NCBI GenBank assembly: GCA_002914805.1
Contig: JXTB01000170.1
Span: 213,698-277,697, forward strand
DNA from: Parasponia andersonii
Taxonomy: Eukaryota > Streptophyta > Magnoliopsida > Rosales > Cannabaceae
Direction: 5' to 3'
DNA: 64,000 nt
The translations under genes and the position numbers were made by a program. Of this stretch, positions 58,878 through 64,000 are shown in pieces; position 1 is the first letter of the stretch; each line of letters opens with the position of its first letter. The notes under the pieces were generated by a model. It searched no databases. It was given only the letters and a program-made list of their open reading frames with translations, and was not told the DNA's origin.

Positions 58878-59141
58878 ATAGATTTAATAACTAATTTAAA
58901 CAAAAAAAAATAATAAAAAAGTAACTTCAAAATTCATATAGTATAAGCATGTAATTTATGTTCTTTTTTATTCATAATTTAGATATGAAATTAGTCCAAA
59001 AAGAAAGCCTCAAAGGTATAGGCATACAGACTCTAATACAATTACAGGATAGTCAACTTGAGATACATAAACCGAAGATTGAAGATCTAATATAATTTTA
59101 AGAAAAATTGTACATTAATTGGGCATTAGTACTGAGGCTAC
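58878..59141. other. Spacer between the hAT element and the gypsy LTR
   Basis: AT-rich, no coding potential. Confidence 0.4.
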
Positions 59142-61359
59142 TGTGAAATCCCATAAAAATTGTAAGGGCAAATTGGTCTTTTGACCCAAAAAAATGAATT
59201 TGGACAGATTTGGGTCTAGGTTCATTTGGACAAAAATGTAAGAAAAGTTTGAAAATTGGGGTCAAATTATAATTATTCAAGGGTATTTTTGAGAAAATTT
59301 TCAGAAAACTAGGTCCAAGTGCAAATAAGTAAAATAGTGCCCAATTAACTAGAAATTGACACGTGGCACTACAGTTACGAAAATTACCCATAAATCCATC
59401 CATTTTTCCTTTCTTTTTCGATTTAGTTCCCAGAGAAAAATCACAAACCGATTTCCAGCTGTCGGATGAAGCTCTCGCTGCCAGAATCAGCCCTGTCGGA
59501 GCCGTAGATCGCTGGAAAAATGCAGAAAACACCACGGCTTCTTTTCCTCACCAGAGCCGATTCTTGCCACCGTTCACTGCGAAACTAGTCACCATGGACT
59601 CGTCTCCTCATGGGCAATCTGATGGTAGGTACCTCGTGTCTCGATTTTTGCTCCGTTTGATTTTAATTTTATTGGATAGTTTTGTGTGTAATTGGTTTTG
59701 AAATTGAGTTTTTGATCGGACCGTTAGATTTTAAAACTGATATCATTTTTGGAATCTACGTTGAAAATGGTGAAAAATGAGATATATATTGACTATGTTC
59801 TGAAACGGGCCCGAAAAATGAAATCGGACGTCTCGATTTGCGTGTAGTGGGGCACGCATCCAAATTAGGATTTTTAGGTGCTCTGAATTCAGTGGTGAAG
59901 TCCGTTGCATGATTTGAAGGTCCATTTGAAAATCAAGTTTTCAAATCAAGGAACCAAAGTTTCGAAAATGACGTCCGCTCTTCCAAACGATACACAAACA
60001 ACACTAAACTTTCTCTATAGCTTTGTAATGCTAGTTGGACGCTCGATAGAGGTAGGGATTTGATTACTTGATTCAAAAACCAATTTAATTTATGAATCTT
60101 ACATATTTTCAATAAATATAGAATTTCATGAAATAATTTATAAAAGTTGTGTTTATATCTATGTTTGACCTAATTTAAGATATAAACTGCCTGGAGACAT
60201 GTCATACTAGTTGGCGTGTTATATATACTATTTTGGATTGATTTCTGCAGGAAATTAGATTTTTAGGTTTTGATAGAAAATAGTTGTTGTAATGCCAAAA
60301 TTTTTTGAAAATCCAAAATAGTTTGAGAACTCAGTTTTGAGGACTGGAAGTGATTTGATTGAAGAATACTGTTTGGATATTTTGAGATTTTGTGGAAATG
60401 GTGCATATATTTATTTTGTCAATTATGAAACATTCGCATACATTCACACACTTACGATGCCCCACATCGGGTGATCGGACTTACGATGCCCTACACCGGG
60501 TGATCGGACTTACGATATCCTACATCGGGTGATCGGAATTACAATACCTTATATTGGGTGATCAGACTTACGATGCCCTATATTGGGTGATCGGACATAC
60601 GATGCCCCACATCAGGTGATCGGACTTACGGCGCCTCTTTAGGTGGCTTGAACTTACGAGTGATCCATTAGGACACTTCGGACATCATGATTGTATACAT
60701 GGATATATGTTGGTTTGAATGGATATGTACTGGTTTTGATAGATGTTACAATTGTTTGAAATGTTTGACTATTGGACTATGATTTCTACTTGAGTTTGGT
60801 AGACTATTTTGAATAGAATACTGACCATGCAGGACCTTCAACATAAGTATATTTTATATATATGTAGGAACTTGTAATTGATTCTCTACTGGGCATTAGC
60901 TCACCCCTTTCCTCTCTTCAGGTAGTACTCAGTGTAATTTGGATCAGAAGAGATAAATCGAGGCATTTGCAGAACAACTAATTATTTATAATTTGGTAAA
61001 TTCCTACGAGACTTGTGAAATATTTAAATTTCAGTAGGAATTTGGATTTCATTAAACTTTATAATTAGAATATGAAATCTGGATACAGTTTGTATTACTT
61101 ATGTCTGAGTTTGAGTGTGAGATGATTTGTGATATATGATTATTACAATAATTGTTGAATATACAGTCTATATTAAATGAGTGACGCATAATTGTGGGAT
61201 TTTATTTTCATCTAAATATTTTGTTGAGGCCAGTTTTGAAAGGTTAGAGTCTCCGGGGCAAAATTTTGAATGAATTGAGTCTTTTTATTTATTTCTTTTG
61301 GGTATTTTTAATTTATGAAATACACATTCTGTCATTAACCCCGGCCTCGGGTCGTGACA
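59142..61359 (+). repeat. 5' LTR of the Del/Tekay-type element
   Basis: 2218 bp, from TGTGAAATCCC to GGGTCGTGACA, adjoining the primer site. The partner LTR is outside the window, so the left boundary rests on the TG start and family knowledge. A reading frame at 59363-59701 inside it is probably not a gene. It contains the 29-bp tandem array at 60450-60623. Confidence 0.75.
60450..60623. repeat. 29-bp tandem array, six copies, within the LTR
   Basis: The unit ACTTACGATGCCCCACATCG plus GGTGATCGG is repeated six times at exactly 29-bp spacing, with a partial seventh copy after 60624 (ACTTACGGCGCC). Copies differ at one to seven positions. Confidence 0.92.
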
Positions 61360-64000
61360 GAAAATTTAGTATCAGAGCAATGTTTTAATTTAAAATACTC
61401 GGAGTGTGTCACTCATTAAACTAGATTGGATGTTTCTTTTACATAAGTCGTACAAAATCATCATCTTACTAATACGTTGGATATATTGAAATACAGATCA
61501 AGAAAATGCCTCCAAGAAGAACCTCAACCTGAAAGAGAATAAGATGCTCCTCCACAGTAAGACCCTCCTGCATTTAATATTGTTGATGCTCTTCAACAAG
61601 CTATGCAGAGGATATCTGGTCTTATGACAAGGCCAACTGCTGAAAATGACCGATCTAATAGCTTCAGGGATTTTACTAAGCTGAACCCACCAAACTTTTA
61701 TGGTGAACACGATCCCGCAGCTGTACTGAGATGGCTTAGGGAAGTTCCGAAGAAATTTGATACCTTAGTAGTACCAGTAGAGTTTAGAGAGGGCTTTGCA
61801 ATCTACTTGTTTTAGGATGCTGCTGATCATTGGTGGAACACGATTAAGTTGACTCATGACACTACCACTTTGACTTGGGAAACTGGACAGTATGCCAATG
61901 ACGATCATGTCAATGAGATGCTGAAACAATACAATATCTTGCGCTAAGGTAGTAGGACTGTAGATGAATACTTTGCGAGGTTTGTGGAACTCTCCTAGTA
62001 TGCTCATACATCGGGAAACCATTCGAGACTACAAGTGGTTCATTTCAGAACCAACTTAAGGCCAGAGATTCGTACCAGACTAGAGCCATTTCCAATTACT
62101 ACCTTTATTGAGGCTTATGGTACAACTCAGAGAATTAAAGCTATATTGATTGGTGATAAAGGAACTACGGGTAGATATAAGGGAAAAGGTACAGACCGAA
62201 AAATGAAAAAAGGGACAATGGCAGGGATAGGGTTCACAGAGCAGTGGACGCAGTGGCAGTTTTGTTTCAACAGGAAGTGAGCATTTTACTCCGTATTCCT
62301 GCCACTACTGTGGTCAATAGGGCCATTTTAGAAGAAATTGCCCCCAGTTTTTGCAGACTCTTTCACCGACCACCAGAGGACCACAGGGGAGTCAAACAAC
62401 TTCGATGCCCATCCCTAGTCAGCAAACTAGGCCTACTCATATTCAAAGCTCAGCTCTGACTTTTAACTCTCCTGTTCAGCACCAATATCGTCCTTAGGGT
62501 TCTACCTTTACCACAAGATGCCAGACACCTCAGGTATCTAGAACATAAAGAGGTTATGGATAGTCCCACAGTAGTACTCTTGGGTCTAGTAGTAGTCATC
62601 CAGGCAGAGGTAGAGAAAACAAAGGAAAGGGGAAAGCTCAAACTTATGCAGTCACCAGGACAGAGGGATATGATCAGCCTGGAACTAGAGTGGTTGATGG
62701 TATGATCTTACTTTATCACTCTTGGGCTCATGTGTTATTTGATACCGGTGCATCACATTCTTTTATATCTATGTCGTTTGCTAATATGTTGGGTCTAAAA
62801 TTTGAAATTTTTGATCCTGCTTTGAATCTTGATACTCCTTTAAGAAATGTCAATGGTGTCTCTACTATATGCAACTATTGTTCTATCGTCATTGATGGAT
62901 GTGAGTTATTAGTTAATTTGATTGTGATACTTATGAATCAATTTGAAGTAATTCTTGGTATGGACTGGTTGTCCAAATATAGAGCAATAGTGGATTGTCA
63001 TAGAAGAAAGGTAAATCTTCATACTGAAGATGGTTATTTAGTTGTGTATCAAGCTGGTTTGAATCCAATAAGCCTCAGTCCTCTCCTAAGAACAAGTATT
63101 GGTAGGAGAAAGAAATTGGAATGTTATAGAAGCCTATTCACCATTGATAGAGAAATAGGAACTGCTGATAAATACCCATGGATATCAGTGGTTAGTGAAT
63201 TTCCTGATGTCTTTCCAGAGGATTTACCTGGATTACCACCTGACAGAGAGATTGAATTATGTATTGACTTAGTTTCTGGAACTCAACCAGTTTTTATTCC
63301 CACTTATCGAATGGCCCCTGCAGAGATGACTGAATTAAGGGAACAACTAGATGACCTATTGTCAAAAAGGTTCATCAGGAGTAGTACCTCACCTTGGGGT
63401 GCTCCAGTTCTCTTTGCCAAAAAAGCTAGTGGTACACTCAAACTTTGTGTGGACTACAGAAAGCTAAACCAGCTTACAATAAAGAACAAATATCTTTTGC
63501 CAAGAATTGGCGAGTTATTTGACTAACTCGGTAGATCCAAATTCTTTTCAAAGATAGACCTGAGATCTGGGTATCACCAACTGAAGATTCGTAAAGAAAA
63601 TATACCGAAAACTGCATTTAGGACTCGATATGGTCATTTCGAGTTTCTAGTTATGCTTTTTGGGTTGATGAATGCACCTGCAGTATTCATGGACCTTATA
63701 AACAGAATCTTCAGGCCTTACTTAGACAGATTCGTGGTTGTGTTTATTGACGACATTTTGATTTATTCTAAGGCTCGGGAAGAACATGCTGAACATTTAA
63801 GGACCGTGTTTCAGACTTTGAGAGATCATCAGTTATATGCCAATAGAACGAAATATGATTTCTGGATGACAGAAGTTAAATTCTTAGACCATGTGATTTC
63901 TCAAAATGGTATCTCAGTTGATTTGTCTAAGATAGAGTCTATTCTAGGATGAGAATGTCCGAGAAATGTTACTGAGGTGCAGAGTTTCCTTGGTTTAGCT

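Larger units (their letters stand above)
59142..64000 (+). mobile_element. Ty3/gypsy retrotransposon of Del/Tekay type, cut by the window end (fossil)
   Basis: A 5' LTR (59142-61359) is followed by a primer site (TTAGTATCAGAGC, near 61366). The internal part has gag (about 61506-62220: LNPPNFYGEHDPAAVLRWL), a zinc-knuckle remnant (about 62290), protease (about 62715, [13 protein letters not shown], then [12 protein letters not shown]) and reverse transcriptase (63330-63950: [44 protein letters not shown]). RNase H, integrase and the 3' LTR, if present, lie beyond 64000. Long LTR, this primer site and these pol motifs fit Del/Tekay-type chromoviral gypsy elements. It is broken, with several interruptions, mostly in gag; pol is comparatively well kept, so it may be one of the younger elements here. 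Confidence 0.9.

Noticed and set aside
59363-59701. 112-residue frame in the gypsy LTR
   Set aside because: Position inside an LTR and no known domain make a gene unlikely.
1-64000. CRISPR arrays, rRNA or tRNA genes
   Set aside because: No spacer-repeat array of the CRISPR type, no rRNA sequence and no tRNA cloverleaf was found; the regular repeats seen are minisatellites within plant repeats.

Overview
This is nuclear DNA of a flowering plant, most likely a eudicot. The evidence is an intact class I cytosolic small heat-shock protein gene, a two-exon family-1 UDP-glycosyltransferase gene of UGT709/UGT85 type, and a plant set of transposable elements (Ty1/copia, Ty3/gypsy including a Tat-type element, plant L1-type LINEs, hAT, CACTA and foldback MITEs). 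About 85-90% of the window is repeat-derived or featureless AT-rich DNA. I see no rRNA, tRNA or CRISPR.

Layout. 0.2-3.8 kb: decayed Ac-like hAT transposon. 4-7.6 kb: AT-rich DNA with small repeats. 7.6-10.1 kb: Ty1/copia fragment holding a 485-bp foldback insert. 10.8-17.0 kb: second Ty1/copia element (minus strand) with both LTRs. 17.1-19.5 kb: Ty3/gypsy fragment. 20.6-23.5 kb: 5'-truncated LINE. 23.9-33.5 kb: small heat-shock protein gene cut in two by a 9.1-kb Tat-type gypsy element with 5-bp target duplications. 34.0 kb: lone exon resembling a plastid ABC1-type kinase. 35.9-36.3 kb: intact small heat-shock protein gene with heat-shock element and TATA box. 37.3-39.1 kb: second LINE (minus). 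39.3-44.2 kb: minisatellite and a cluster of palindromic repeats. 44.3-45.7 kb: Ty1/copia gag fragment. 46.3-47.5 kb: non-autonomous CACTA-like element. 49.2-51.5 kb: intact glycosyltransferase gene. 52-53.2 kb: unclassified GC-richer block. 55.0-58.9 kb: hAT-like element with TTF-type zinc finger (minus), split by a solo LTR. 59.1 kb to the end: Ty3/gypsy element of Del/Tekay type running off the window.

Host genes. Only two look functional: the small heat-shock protein at 35,874-36,347 (minus) and the glycosyltransferase at 49,183-51,477 (plus). The split heat-shock gene is a convergent paralogue of the intact one, so this was a small heat-shock cluster that lost a member.

Less ordinary structures: a family of five palindromic elements whose core is built from roughly 22-bp GTAAC...GTTAC units; the foldback insert with a 17-bp target duplication inside the copia fragment; and an antisense accessory gene with its own TATA box inside the Tat element. 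A 350-base assembly gap (31,745-32,094) lies in the gag region of the Tat element and a single N lies at 34,153.
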